Shown here piece after piece: positions 1 to 7,713 of a stretch of DNA of 12,817 nucleotides. Position 1 is the first letter of the stretch, and every line of letters starts with the position of its first letter. The position numbers and the translations under genes are program-made. The notes beneath the pieces are model-generated. The model was given only the letters and a program-made list of their open reading frames with translations, had not been told where the DNA came from and did not search any database. The stretch is from JAJPJX01 sp964568355 (lineage in GTDB: Bacteria > Acidobacteriota > Terriglobia > Bryobacterales > Bryobacteraceae): the NCBI GenBank assembly GCA_964568355.1, contig CAZMRK010000710.1, positions 1-12,817 of the forward strand, read 5' to 3'.

Positions 1-2823
1 GCGGTGCAGGAAGTAAACATCCAGCAGAATGCCCCGGACGCGGAGTTCGGATTCAGCGCCGGTGGCACTTTGAACCTGTCCATGAAATCGGGGACCAATG
101 ATATTCACGGCACGGCTTATTACTTTGGCCGCAACCCGGCGCTGAACGCTCTGGCCAACCGCATTTCGCGGGACGAGCAGATCGTCAAACAGAACATCTG
201 GGGCGGCACGATCGGACATCCGATCATCAAGAACAAGCTGTTCAACTTTTTCTCATATGAGCAGTGGAGAAACACCAGCCCGTCGAGCAAAACCGAGACC
301 ATGCCTACCGACGCGGAGAAGAACGGGGATTTCTCCCATTCGCTGACACCGCAGGGGGCGTTGCGGACCATTTACGATCCGTTTACCTCCACCTTCGACG
401 CGGCAACGGGGACCGGGAGCCGGCAGCCATTCGCCGGCAACGTTATTCCGCAGAGCCGCATGGATCCGACCGGAAAGAAAATTCTGAACGCGTTGTGGGG
501 ACCGAACAATGCGGGGGACGACCCATCCGGTCTGAATAACTTCAAGATCACCTATCCCTGGTGGACACACTATTGGAACATCTCGGATCGCGCGGACTAC
601 AACATCAATGACCATTGGCGGATGTTCGCGCGTGTCAGCAAATTCGAGACCCGCCTGGATAACAACAACTGGGGCGGGACGATCGCAGTGCCTTCCGACA
701 ACGGCGGCATCATGGATGCCATGAACGCCTCCATTGACGTATTGTGGACGGCGACTCCGCGGACCACGGTCAACTTCCGCTTTGGATCCACTTACGACGA
801 AGACGACTACGCTTCCGGCTGGGCCTCCGTATCGCAAAGCGTCTGGGCCGACCTGTGGCCGAACGGCTGGTATAAGAATGTGCTGCAGCCATCGCAGGGC
901 ATTTATTATCCCAATTTCGGATTTTACGGGAACGGCAGTGCCTCTACCGGCATCGGCAGTTGGTGGGTGGTGCACGGCCGCTCCCACAACCCGACGGTCA
1001 ACGCCACGCATGACGTGGGCCGGCATCACTTTAAGGGCGGTTGGCAGATGCGCTACTCCTACGATCAGGACAATGCCAGTTCCGGTCCCGGCAGCATGTA
1101 TTTCAACGCGGTCGACACCGGCAGCTCCTGGTTGGGCTACAACTCTTCGCAATCGGGCAATATGTACGCATCGGCGCTGCTGGGCGTGCTCAATACCAAT
1201 AGCGATGGGACCGCCGGGTCCGCCAAACTGGCTCCGAACCTGGATATGCATCAACAGCAGTGGGGATTGTACCTCCAGGACGACATCAGGCTGACCCGCG
1301 ATATCACGTTGAACCTCGGGCTGCGCTGGGAGCGTGAGACTGCCCCGGCGGAGGAGACGCGGCAGTTGGTAAAGACTTTGGACCTGACCAATCCGATTTC
1401 CGAACTGCAAGGCGTAACCATGCCGTCGGCTGTTACTTCGATCGCCAAGGTCAACTATCTGTACAATGGCGCTCTAATCTACACCAGCGATGGCAATCCG
1501 CGTATGTACGATGCGCCATGGAGGACGTTCCTGCCTCGCGCGGGCGTCGCCATCCGCATCAACGACAAGACTGCGTTTCGGGCCGGCTATGCGCGGTATG
1601 CGGTACCCTGGGTGATGGTCCATGCAGAGACCGGCGGTCTGGCGACCAACGGCTTCTCGCAGACGACCAGCATCCTGACGCCGCTCAACGGCGTTCCGCG
1701 GGCCCTGGTAAGCGACCCGTTCCCCACGAATAATCCCCTGATACTTCCCGTAGGCAACAGCCTGGGCCGGTACCAGGACTTGGGCAACAACATCAGTTTC
1801 TGGGACGGCACCAAGATGAAGACTCCGCTGAATGATCGCTTCAACTTCACCATCCAGCGGCAGGCTCCCTACCGGATCTTCACCGAAGCGACGTTTTTCA
1901 TGATGTTTTCGCATGACGCCCAGGACAACAGCATGTGGGGCGGCAGTTTCGGATACAACGTCAACCAGATGGACCCCAATCTGACATACACCTATAAGGG
2001 TCTGGTGGACCAGGCGGTGCCGAATCCGTTCTACAACCTGCTGCCCGCTTCCAAAATGCCGGGCAACCTGCGTACCCAGGAGACGGTGGCCGCAAGCGCC
2101 TTGCTCAAGCCTTATCCTCAATACGGAACTTTGACGCAGTTGGCCTGGCCGGACTACCGCGACCACTACTACGCCTTGCAGATGAAGGCCGAGCGGCCCA
2201 TGGCCAACGGCCTGACCTTCCTGGTGGCGTACAACTACAGCCGGGAGAATCATTCCCAATTCTTCAACGATATCGACACGTACGCCAACAAGCTGACCAT
2301 GATGGATCGTATGCGGCCACGGCACAATATCCGTGTGGCAGGCACTTGGGAACTGCCATTCGGAAGAGGGCGCCGCTTCCTGGCCCAGGCACATCCCGTG
2401 GTTGACGCAATCCTCGGCGGGTGGGCCACCAGCCACATCTTGATGTGGCGCAATGGCAACCTGCTCAACTTCGGCGCCGCGCAGGTAACCGGTGACCCGA
2501 CCAAGAACGTCCCCGAAGGGTACTATTTCAACCCGTCGGTCTTCTCGGTTCTGCCGGCTTATACTCCGCGAACCAATCCGTGGTACTACGACAGTATTCG
2601 CGGTCCGGGCTTCTGGCAGCTCGATTCCACGATTGTGAAGTACTTTAAAATTTCCGAGCGGTTCAAGTTCGAACTCCGCCTGGAAATGTATAACACTCCG
2701 AATGCCTTCATGCCCAGCGATCCCGATCTCACTGTGGGCGGCGGCGTAATGGGCAAGAGTACCGGTGTCGCGGGCGGCAACTACGGCCGCGAGATCCAGT
2801 ACACCGGCCGTATTCACTTCTAA
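1..2823 (+). CDS. Oar-like TonB-dependent outer-membrane receptor, 3' part (5' end outside window)
   Basis: The reading frame is open from base 1 to the TAA at 2821-2823, giving about 940 residues with no credible start, so the gene begins upstream of the window. It aligns end to end with residues 222-1162 of the complete receptor at 3658-7146, by eye at roughly 85-90% identity, with one codon net length difference. The visible part starts in the last part of the plug (AEFGFSAGGTLNL, then a KSGTNDIHG segment), as in Oar-type receptors, and continues through the large beta-barrel to a C-terminal Phe (TGRIHF), the usual outer-membrane beta-barrel end signal. The missing part should hold the signal peptide, a carboxypeptidase-regulatory-like domain and the rest of the plug. 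Such proteins sit in the outer membrane and are thought to bind or import large substrates. The ligand cannot be read from sequence, and no SusD-like partner follows. A hairpin terminator comes directly after the stop. Confidence 0.93.
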   Translation, partial: AVQEVNIQQNAPDAEFGFSAGGTLNLSMKSGTNDIHGTAYYFGRNPALNALANRISRDEQIVKQNIWGGTIGHPIIKNKLFNFFSYEQWRNTSPSSKTETMPTDAEKNGDFSHSLTPQGALRTIYDPFTSTFDAATGTGSRQPFAGNVIPQSRMDPTGKKILNALWGPNNAGDDPSGLNNFKITYPWWTHYWNISDRADYNINDHWRMFARVSKFETRLDNNNWGGTIAVPSDNGGIMDAMNASIDVLWTATPRTTVNFRFGSTYDEDDYASGWASVSQSVWADLWPNGWYKNVLQPSQGIYYPNFGFYGNGSASTGIGSWWVVHGRSHNPTVNATHDVGRHHFKGGWQMRYSYDQDNASSGPGSMYFNAVDTGSSWLGYNSSQSGNMYASALLGVLNTNSDGTAGSAKLAPNLDMHQQQWGLYLQDDIRLTRDITLNLGLRWERETAPAEETRQLVKTLDLTNPISELQGVTMPSAVTSIAKVNYLYNGALIYTSDGNPRMYDAPWRTFLPRAGVAIRINDKTAFRAGYARYAVPWVMVHAETGGLATNGFSQTTSILTPLNGVPRALVSDPFPTNNPLILPVGNSLGRYQDLGNNISFWDGTKMKTPLNDRFNFTIQRQAPYRIFTEATFFMMFSHDAQDNSMWGGSFGYNVNQMDPNLTYTYKGLVDQAVPNPFYNLLPASKMPGNLRTQETVAASALLKPYPQYGTLTQLAWPDYRDHYYALQMKAERPMANGLTFLVAYNYSRENHSQFFNDIDTYANKLTMMDRMRPRHNIRVAGTWELPFGRGRRFLAQAHPVVDAILGGWATSHILMWRNGNLLNFGAAQVTGDPTKNVPEGYYFNPSVFSVLPAYTPRTNPWYYDSIRGPGFWQLDSTIVKYFKISERFKFELRLEMYNTPNAFMPSDPDLTVGGGVMGKSTGVAGGNYGREIQYTGRIHF

Positions 2824-2836
2824 CCTGTTGTTCTAT

Positions 2837-2870
2837 GGGCCTGCTTCCTTCGGGGGCAGGCCCTTAGTTT
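2837..2870 (+). terminator. Hairpin terminator of the first receptor gene
   Basis: An 8-bp perfect GC-rich stem (gggcctgc 2837-2844 with gcaggccc 2856-2863) can be extended inward over a CCTTCGGG tetraloop-like core. A short T-containing tail (ttagttt) follows. It begins 14 nt after the stop codon. The same stem core, gggcctg/caggccc, occurs after the second receptor, so the terminator appears to have been duplicated with the gene. Confidence 0.75.
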
Positions 2871-2927
2871 ATCTGCTTACCGACGGGGCTCAGAAACATG
2901 ATGGCGTGGTTGCAGGCACCGTTACCG

Positions 2928-2954
2928 GGCCGCGACCGTGAGGGAGCGGTGGCC
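2928..2954. repeat. Palindromic intergenic element, possibly a dispersed repeat
   Basis: An interrupted palindrome reads GGCC (2928-2931), GCG, ACCG (2935-2938), an 8-nt purine-rich loop, CGGT (2947-2950), GGCC (2951-2954). It lies between the convergent ends of the first receptor and the dCMP deaminase. From memory, this ACCGTGAGGGAGCGGT core is a frequent intergenic element in Solibacter-type genomes; I cannot verify that here and see only one copy in the window. It could equally act as a terminator-like structure for the minus-strand gene ending at 3001. Confidence 0.45.
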
Positions 2955-3000
2955 GCCAGGTCTTTCAACAAGCGCCCAACACGCCAGGCGAAGGGCAAAG

Positions 3001-3453
3001 TCATACACGTCTGACGGAGATTCCCGCCTCGCCAAAAAGTACCTCAACCATACCGAAGTGCTGGTCGTAGTAATCGCTGGAGTATGCCTGCATGCGTTCG
3101 CCGGATACCACGACGGCGACGATACCCGCTTGTACAATGGCGCGCGCGCAATCCATGCACGGCATGATCTCGACGTAGATGGTACATCCCTCGGTTGCGG
3201 TGCCGGCGCGGGCGGCGTTGCAGATCGCGTTGCGCTCGGCATGTTCAATCCAAAGGTACTTGGTGGGGCGTTCCAACCGCTCCGGCACATTGTCGCGGAT
3301 GCCGCGCGGGAAAGAGTTATATCCTGTAGAGCGGATTTCGTGCGAAGGGCCTACGATCACGCAGCCCACATGCGTGTTCGGGTCCTTGCTGCGTGACGCC
3401 ACTACTTTGCAAATATTCAGATAGTATTCATCCCAACCCGGAATGGTAGCCAT
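3001..3453 (-). CDS. Deoxycytidylate (dCMP) deaminase
   Basis: This 150-residue protein belongs to the zinc-dependent cytidine/deoxycytidylate deaminase family. It should convert dCMP to dUMP in the cytoplasm, supplying the substrate for thymidylate synthase. The zinc and catalytic signature is complete: HAE at residues 71-73 (His71 zinc ligand, Glu73 proton shuttle) and PCMDC at 98-102 (Cys99 and Cys102 zinc ligands). The N-terminal TxHVGCVIVGP strand and the length fit the ComEB/dCMP deaminase group better than tRNA adenosine deaminase or RibD. The ATG at 3451-3453 is the first plausible start, although no strong Shine-Dalgarno sequence precedes it. The gene is convergent with the first receptor and divergent from the second, so it interrupts the receptor pair on the opposite strand. 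No other nucleotide-metabolism gene is adjacent. Confidence 0.93.
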   Translation of the reverse strand: MATIPGWDEYYLNICKVVASRSKDPNTHVGCVIVGPSHEIRSTGYNSFPRGIRDNVPERLERPTKYLWIEHAERNAICNAARAGTATEGCTIYVEIMPCMDCARAIVQAGIVAVVVSGERMQAYSSDYYDQHFGMVEVLFGEAGISVRRV

Positions 3454-3513
3454 AGGTATGCGTGCAACATCTTAACACGCGTCTCTTTTCCTTATTTTTT
3501 GTTTCGATTTACG

Positions 3514-3542
3514 TTGACAGCAGAAGTACGTAGATTTACAAT
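3514..3542 (+). promoter_or_regulatory. Near-perfect sigma-70 promoter of the second receptor
   Basis: A consensus -35 TTGACA (3514-3519) and a -10 TACAAT (3537-3542; one mismatch to TATAAT) are separated by exactly 17 bp. The stretch just upstream (3484-3510) is T-rich and could act as an UP element. The predicted transcription start near 3549 leaves a leader of about 110 nt before the GTG at 3658. The match suggests strong, largely constitutive housekeeping-sigma expression unless the leader is regulated. Confidence 0.72.
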
Positions 3543-3563
3543 CTCTCTGAATTGCGTTCATTG

Positions 3564-3591
3564 CACCGGCCGCTATGGGGTGTGTCCGGTG
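3564..3591 (+). other. Hairpin in the 5' leader of the second receptor mRNA
   Basis: CACCGG (3564-3569) and CCGGTG (3586-3591) form a 6-bp perfect inverted repeat with a 16-nt loop. It starts about 15 nt downstream of the predicted transcription start. It has no T-run, so it is more likely a leader or stability element than a terminator. It matches no riboswitch consensus that I recognise. Confidence 0.35.
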
Positions 3592-3657
3592 ATGAACAAG
3601 AGGGACAGTTCAGTGGGTCTTTAGCGGTCGCTGCAACGGCGGCCGGAGGGGAAAAAC

Positions 3658-6600
3658 GTGAAATCGAGAGCTCTCTCGCGATGTTTCTCGATGTTCGCCG
3701 CGCTAACCCTGTCGGGATTGCTGACGGGTATTTCGCTGGCGCAAGAGTATCGAGGCACGGTACAGGGGATTGTGACGGATCCCAGCCAGGCAGCCATTGC
3801 CGACGCCAAAGTAACTCTCAAGAATGTAAATACAGGGGTAGAAACCAATCGCCAGACAGACGCGACAGGGCACTACCTGTTTGACTTTGTGCAGCCCGGG
3901 TCCTACACAGTGTCCATAGAAGCCCAGGGCTTTCAGAAGTACCAGCAGGAGAATGTTACCGTGTTGACCCGCGGCGACGTGACGGTGAACGCGGCGCTGG
4001 GCGTAGGTACCGTCGCCGAAACCGTGAATGTCACCGAAGAAGTCGCGGCGGTACAGTTCAACACTTCCGTCATGACGACGACCGTGCAGGGCTCCATGTT
4101 GAAAGACCTTCCGGTTCTGGCCCGCAACCCATTTACACTGGCGCTGCTGAATCCGGCGGTGGTCAATCAGTATTGGGATGTGGCCCATCGCAATCCGTTC
4201 TATATGTGGTCGAACGGCGGCATGGATATCGGCGGACCGACCGGCGGCAAGAACGATCAGGAGCTCGACGGAACCACGCTGAACGTCTCCGCCCGCGGTT
4301 CTTACAACGCGCCTATGGACGCGGTGCAGGAGCTAAACATCCAGCAGAACGCCCCGGACGCGGAATTCGGATTCAGCGCGGGCGGTACGCTGAACCTCTC
4401 CATCAAGTCGGGCGGGAACGATATTCACGGTACGGGTTACTACTTCGGCCGCAACCCGGCTCTGAATGCCTTGGCTAACCGCATCAGCCGCAGCGAGAAT
4501 ATCATCAAGCAGAACATCTGGGGCGGTACGGTCGGCCATCCGATCATCAAGAACAAACTGTTCAATTTCTTTTCCTATGAGCAGTGGAGAGCAACGCAGC
4601 CTTCGAGCCAGACCGAGACCATGCCGACCGCGGCCGAAAAGAACGGGGACTTCTCCCACTCGCTGACTCCGCAGGGCACCTTGCTCACGATTTACGATCC
4701 GCTGACTTCGGTGTTCAATCCGGGTACGGGGACCGGGACGCGCCAGCCATTCGCCGGCAATGCCATTCCACAAAGCCGTATGGATGCTACCGGCAGGAAG
4801 TTCGTCAACGATCTATGGGGTCCCAATAATGCGGGCGACGATCCTTCGGGGATTAACAACTTCCGGATCACTTATCCCTGGTGGACGCACTACTGGAATC
4901 TTACCGATCGTGTCGACTACAACCTCAATGACAAATGGCGCATCTTCTGGCGCTTTAGCAAGTTCCAGACCCGCCTGGACAACAACAACTGGGGCGGCAC
5001 CATCGCCGTACCGTCCGACAATGGCGGAATCATGGACGCCATGAATGCAGCCATGGATGTGCTGTGGATGGCGACCCCGCGCACGACGGTCAACATCCGC
5101 TTCGGCTCGAGCTATGTGGAAGACGATTACGCCTCTCAATGGGCATCGGTGCCGGAGAGCGCGTGGGCCAATCTTTGGCCGAACGGCTGGTACAAGAACG
5201 TACTGCAGCCGTCCCAGGGCATTTACTATCCGCGAATCAACTATAACGGCAACGGCAGCTCCTATACCGGCTTTGGGAACTGGTGGCTGGTCCACGGCCG
5301 GTCTCACAATCCGACGGTCAATGTCTCCCACGACGCCGGCAGGCACCACATGAAGGCCGGATGGCAGATGCGCTATTCCTATGACCAGGACAACGCCAGC
5401 TCCGGGCCGGGAGGCTTCTACTTCAATTCCGTGGATACGGGCCAGTCCTGGCTGGGATACAACGCTTCGCAGTCCGGCAACATGTATGCGTCGGCGCTGC
5501 TTGGCGTGCTGAACCGGAATGACGGGACGGGCGGATTTGCTTCCATCGCTCCCAACCTGGATATGCACCAGCAGCAGTGGGGTTTCTATTTCCAGGATGA
5601 CATCAAGCTGAATCGCAACATCACCTTGAACCTGGGTCTGCGGTGGGAGCGCGAAACGGCTCCTCTGGAGGAGACCCGTCAGTTGGTAAAGACCCTGGAC
5701 CTGACCAATCCGATTCCGGAATTGCAGGGCCTGGCCATGCCGTCGGCGGTTACCTCGATCGCCAAGATCAACTACCAATACAACGGCGCGATGGTCTACA
5801 CCAGCAACGGCGATCCCCGCATGTACGACGCCCCTTGGAAAACGTTCCTGCCGCGTGCCGGTATCGCCATCCGCATTAACGACAAGACCGCGTTTCGCGC
5901 CGGCTACGCGCGTTATGCGGTGCCTTGGGTCATGATCCATGCCGAGACCGGCGGCCTGCCGACCAACGGCTATTCGCAGACCACCAATGTATTGGGACCG
6001 CTCAATGGCACTCCGCGCGCGTTTGTCAGCGATCCGTTTCCCGCCAATAACCCCGTGGTTCTGCCGGTGGGCAACAGCCTGGGCCGCTACCAGGATCTGG
6101 GGAATAGCATCAGTTTCTGGGACGGCAACAAGCTGAAGACCCCGCTGAACGACCGCATCAATTTCACCATCCAGCGGCAGGCTCCCTACCGGATCTTCAC
6201 GGAAGCGACGTTCTTCATGATGTTTTCCCACAACGCCCAGGACAACAGTATGTGGGGCGGCAGCTACAACTACAACGTCAACCAGATGGATCCGAACCTG
6301 TCCTACACCTACAAAGGCCTGGTGGACCAGGAGGTGCCGAATCCGTTCTTTAACCTGCTGCCTGCTTCGAAGATGCCGGGCAACCTGCGCACGCAGGAGA
6401 CCGTCGCCGCAAGCACCTTGCTCAAGCCGTATCCCCAGTACGGAACTCTGACGCAGATGGGTTGGCCGGACTACCGCGACCACTATTATGCTTTGCAGAT
6501 GAAGGCCGAGCGGCCCATGGCCAACGGCCTGACCTTCCTGGTGGCTTACAACTACAGCCGGGAAAATCACTCTCAGTTCTTCAATGACATCGATACGTAT

Positions 6601-7146
6601 GCCAACCGGCTCACCATGATGGACCGCGGAATGCCGCGGCACAACATCCGGGTAGCCGGTACTTGGGAACTGCCGTTCGGCAGAGGACGACGCTTCCTGA
6701 GCCAGGCGCACCCGGTAGTGGATGCCATTCTGGGTGGATGGGCCACCAGCCACATTCTGATGTGGCGCAACGGCAATCTGCTCAACTTCAGGGACTCTCC
6801 CGCTGCGGTGAGCGGCGATCCGACCAAGGACGTGCCGGCCGGGTCCTATTTCAACTCGTCCGTCTTCTCCGTTCTGCCGGCCTACACTCCTCGCACCAAT
6901 CCGTGGTTCTACGATGGGCTGCGTGGACCGGGCTTCTGGCAGCTCGATTCCACCATCGTGAAGTACTTCAAAATCTCGGAGCGGTTCAAGTTCGAGCTTC
7001 GCCTGGAGATGTACAACATGCCCAACGCCTTCATGCCCAGCGATCCCGACCTTACCGTCGGCAGCGGCGTGATGGGCCGGAGCACCGGCGTAGCGGGTGG
7101 CAACTACGGTCGCGAAATCCAGTACACTGGCCGCATTCACTTCTAG
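3658..7146 (+). CDS. Oar-like TonB-dependent outer-membrane receptor with carboxypeptidase-regulatory-like domain
   Basis: This is a complete 1162-residue receptor. The GTG at 3658 is chosen because GGAGGGG lies six bases upstream and the protein then opens with a signal peptide (residues 1-28, cleavage after SLA, before QEY). Residues about 31-115 form a carboxypeptidase-regulatory-like beta-sandwich (GTVQGIVTDPSQ, then DATGHYLFDFVQPGSYTV). A plug region follows (about 120-250, with LPVLARNPF and AEFGFSAGGTLNL). The rest is a beta-barrel rich in Trp, Tyr and Asn, ending in the aromatic residue Phe1162. The family acts in the outer membrane with TonB/ExbBD energy, but the ligand is unknown. 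I see no classical TonB box, which is usual for this group. It is a close paralog of the gene ending at 2823; differences concentrate in a few patches, probably surface loops. It is transcribed from the promoter at 3514-3542 and closed by the hairpin at 7162-7190. Confidence 0.95.
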   Translation: MKSRALSRCFSMFAALTLSGLLTGISLAQEYRGTVQGIVTDPSQAAIADAKVTLKNVNTGVETNRQTDATGHYLFDFVQPGSYTVSIEAQGFQKYQQENVTVLTRGDVTVNAALGVGTVAETVNVTEEVAAVQFNTSVMTTTVQGSMLKDLPVLARNPFTLALLNPAVVNQYWDVAHRNPFYMWSNGGMDIGGPTGGKNDQELDGTTLNVSARGSYNAPMDAVQELNIQQNAPDAEFGFSAGGTLNLSIKSGGNDIHGTGYYFGRNPALNALANRISRSENIIKQNIWGGTVGHPIIKNKLFNFFSYEQWRATQPSSQTETMPTAAEKNGDFSHSLTPQGTLLTIYDPLTSVFNPGTGTGTRQPFAGNAIPQSRMDATGRKFVNDLWGPNNAGDDPSGINNFRITYPWWTHYWNLTDRVDYNLNDKWRIFWRFSKFQTRLDNNNWGGTIAVPSDNGGIMDAMNAAMDVLWMATPRTTVNIRFGSSYVEDDYASQWASVPESAWANLWPNGWYKNVLQPSQGIYYPRINYNGNGSSYTGFGNWWLVHGRSHNPTVNVSHDAGRHHMKAGWQMRYSYDQDNASSGPGGFYFNSVDTGQSWLGYNASQSGNMYASALLGVLNRNDGTGGFASIAPNLDMHQQQWGFYFQDDIKLNRNITLNLGLRWERETAPLEETRQLVKTLDLTNPIPELQGLAMPSAVTSIAKINYQYNGAMVYTSNGDPRMYDAPWKTFLPRAGIAIRINDKTAFRAGYARYAVPWVMIHAETGGLPTNGYSQTTNVLGPLNGTPRAFVSDPFPANNPVVLPVGNSLGRYQDLGNSISFWDGNKLKTPLNDRINFTIQRQAPYRIFTEATFFMMFSHNAQDNSMWGGSYNYNVNQMDPNLSYTYKGLVDQEVPNPFFNLLPASKMPGNLRTQETVAASTLLKPYPQYGTLTQMGWPDYRDHYYALQMKAERPMANGLTFLVAYNYSRENHSQFFNDIDTYANRLTMMDRGMPRHNIRVAGTWELPFGRGRRFLSQAHPVVDAILGGWATSHILMWRNGNLLNFRDSPAAVSGDPTKDVPAGSYFNSSVFSVLPAYTPRTNPWFYDGLRGPGFWQLDSTIVKYFKISERFKFELRLEMYNMPNAFMPSDPDLTVGSGVMGRSTGVAGGNYGREIQYTGRIHF

Positions 7147-7161
7147 TCTGGTTTCTCCCCT

Positions 7162-7200
7162 GGGCCTGTCCCTTCCGGCGGGGCAGGCCCTCTTCTCCTT
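7162..7200 (+). terminator. Hairpin terminator of the second receptor gene
   Basis: An 11-bp stem pairs 7162-7172 with 7180-7190, with one G-T wobble. The loop is 7 nt (ttccggc), and a pyrimidine-rich tail (tcttctccttctcc) follows. It starts 15 nt after the stop codon. The stem core is the same as in the terminator of the first receptor. Confidence 0.8.
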
Positions 7201-7321
7201 CTCCCCATCTGAATATTAAGAGCTTTTAAGTATGGAATTTTGCGTCGAAGTGTGGAAAAGTGGCATCGAAACTGGTAGGGTAGAGGTTTGATGGTATATC
7301 TTGCTTAGACAGGAGAGCATC

Positions 7322-7537
7322 ATGCGTTCGCTGAAGGTCGTCATCCCCGCCGGTATTTTCTTTGCTGGCCTACTGGTTTCCACTTCTTCCCTATCGTTCG
7401 CCAAGCCCGAGTACTCCAAGAAGGAGAAGAAGCCCTGCACTACGTGCCATGTGAAGACCGGCTCCAAGGAACTGAACGACGGGGGCAAATATTACAAAGA
7501 GCACAATCATTCGCTCGAAGGTTATACCAAGAAGTAG
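7322..7537 (+). CDS. Small exported monoheme c-type cytochrome-like protein
   Basis: This is a 71-residue protein with a start at ATG 7322, preceded by AGGAG at 7311-7315 with good spacing. A TTG at 7301 is in frame but lies upstream of that ribosome-binding site and is less likely. Residues 1-27 look like a signal peptide (basic start, hydrophobic core GIFFAGLLV, cleavage near SFA before KPE). The mature part is only about 44 residues, lysine-rich, and contains one CTTCH heme c attachment motif (Cys39, Cys42, His43). His61 or His63 could supply the distal ligand; no Met is available in the mature part. I infer a periplasmic electron-transfer or heme-binding role. It is far shorter than a standard class I cytochrome c (about 80-120 residues), so it may be a mini-cytochrome or a subunit of a larger complex. 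No cytochrome maturation or oxidase gene is nearby, and the gene appears to be monocistronic. Confidence 0.82.
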   Translation: MRSLKVVIPAGIFFAGLLVSTSSLSFAKPEYSKKEKKPCTTCHVKTGSKELNDGGKYYKEHNHSLEGYTKK

Positions 7538-7559
7538 CATTTTGGGTTGAGCTAAGGAC

Positions 7560-7611
7560 GGCTGCCCGTCCGGGGCAGCCACCTCTCCAGCGGGGCGTGC
7601 TGACCGCCCCG
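7560..7611 (+). terminator. Tandem hairpins after the mini-cytochrome gene
   Basis: There are two adjacent perfect hairpins. The first is an 8-bp stem (ggctgccc 7560-7567 with gggcagcc 7573-7580, 5-nt loop). The second is a 7-bp stem (cggggcg 7591-7597 with cgccccg 7605-7611, 7-nt loop). A weak T-containing tail (about 7612-7626) follows. They begin 22 nt after the stop at 7537 and probably separate this gene from the oxidoreductase downstream. Confidence 0.6.
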
Positions 7612-7713
7612 GTTCCAATCCTTTTCCATTCCGACATCTAGTCCTCTCACCGCTTCTCCCTTGCAGGCATGTTAAACTTTCCGGGTTCCGTGAACCGGGA
7701 CCAGGGAGGATGT

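Noticed and set aside
253..1410. A 385-codon open frame antisense to the first receptor
   Set aside because: Its His/Val/Arg-rich composition is typical of antisense frames, and it has no recognisable domain. The sense strand encodes a conserved receptor.
3543..3657. A riboswitch in the leader of the second receptor (for example cobalamin-type, given the receptor)
   Set aside because: At about 110 nt it is too short, and I see no B12-box or other conserved aptamer core, only a simple hairpin.
4813..7140. A 775-codon open frame antisense to the second receptor
   Set aside because: It is an in-phase shadow of a GC-rich receptor gene. The antisense of the first receptor shows a similar frame (1474-2817), no signal, domain or ribosome-binding site is seen, and the sense protein is clearly the conserved one.
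7301..7321. A TTG start for the mini-cytochrome
   Set aside because: The AGGAG at 7311-7315 lies after it and is well placed for the ATG at 7322, which also puts a normal signal peptide at the N-terminus.
7669..7713. An upstream ATG start for the FAD oxidoreductase
   Set aside because: No ribosome-binding site precedes it. GGGAGGA is correctly spaced for the ATG at 7714, just before the Rossmann motif.
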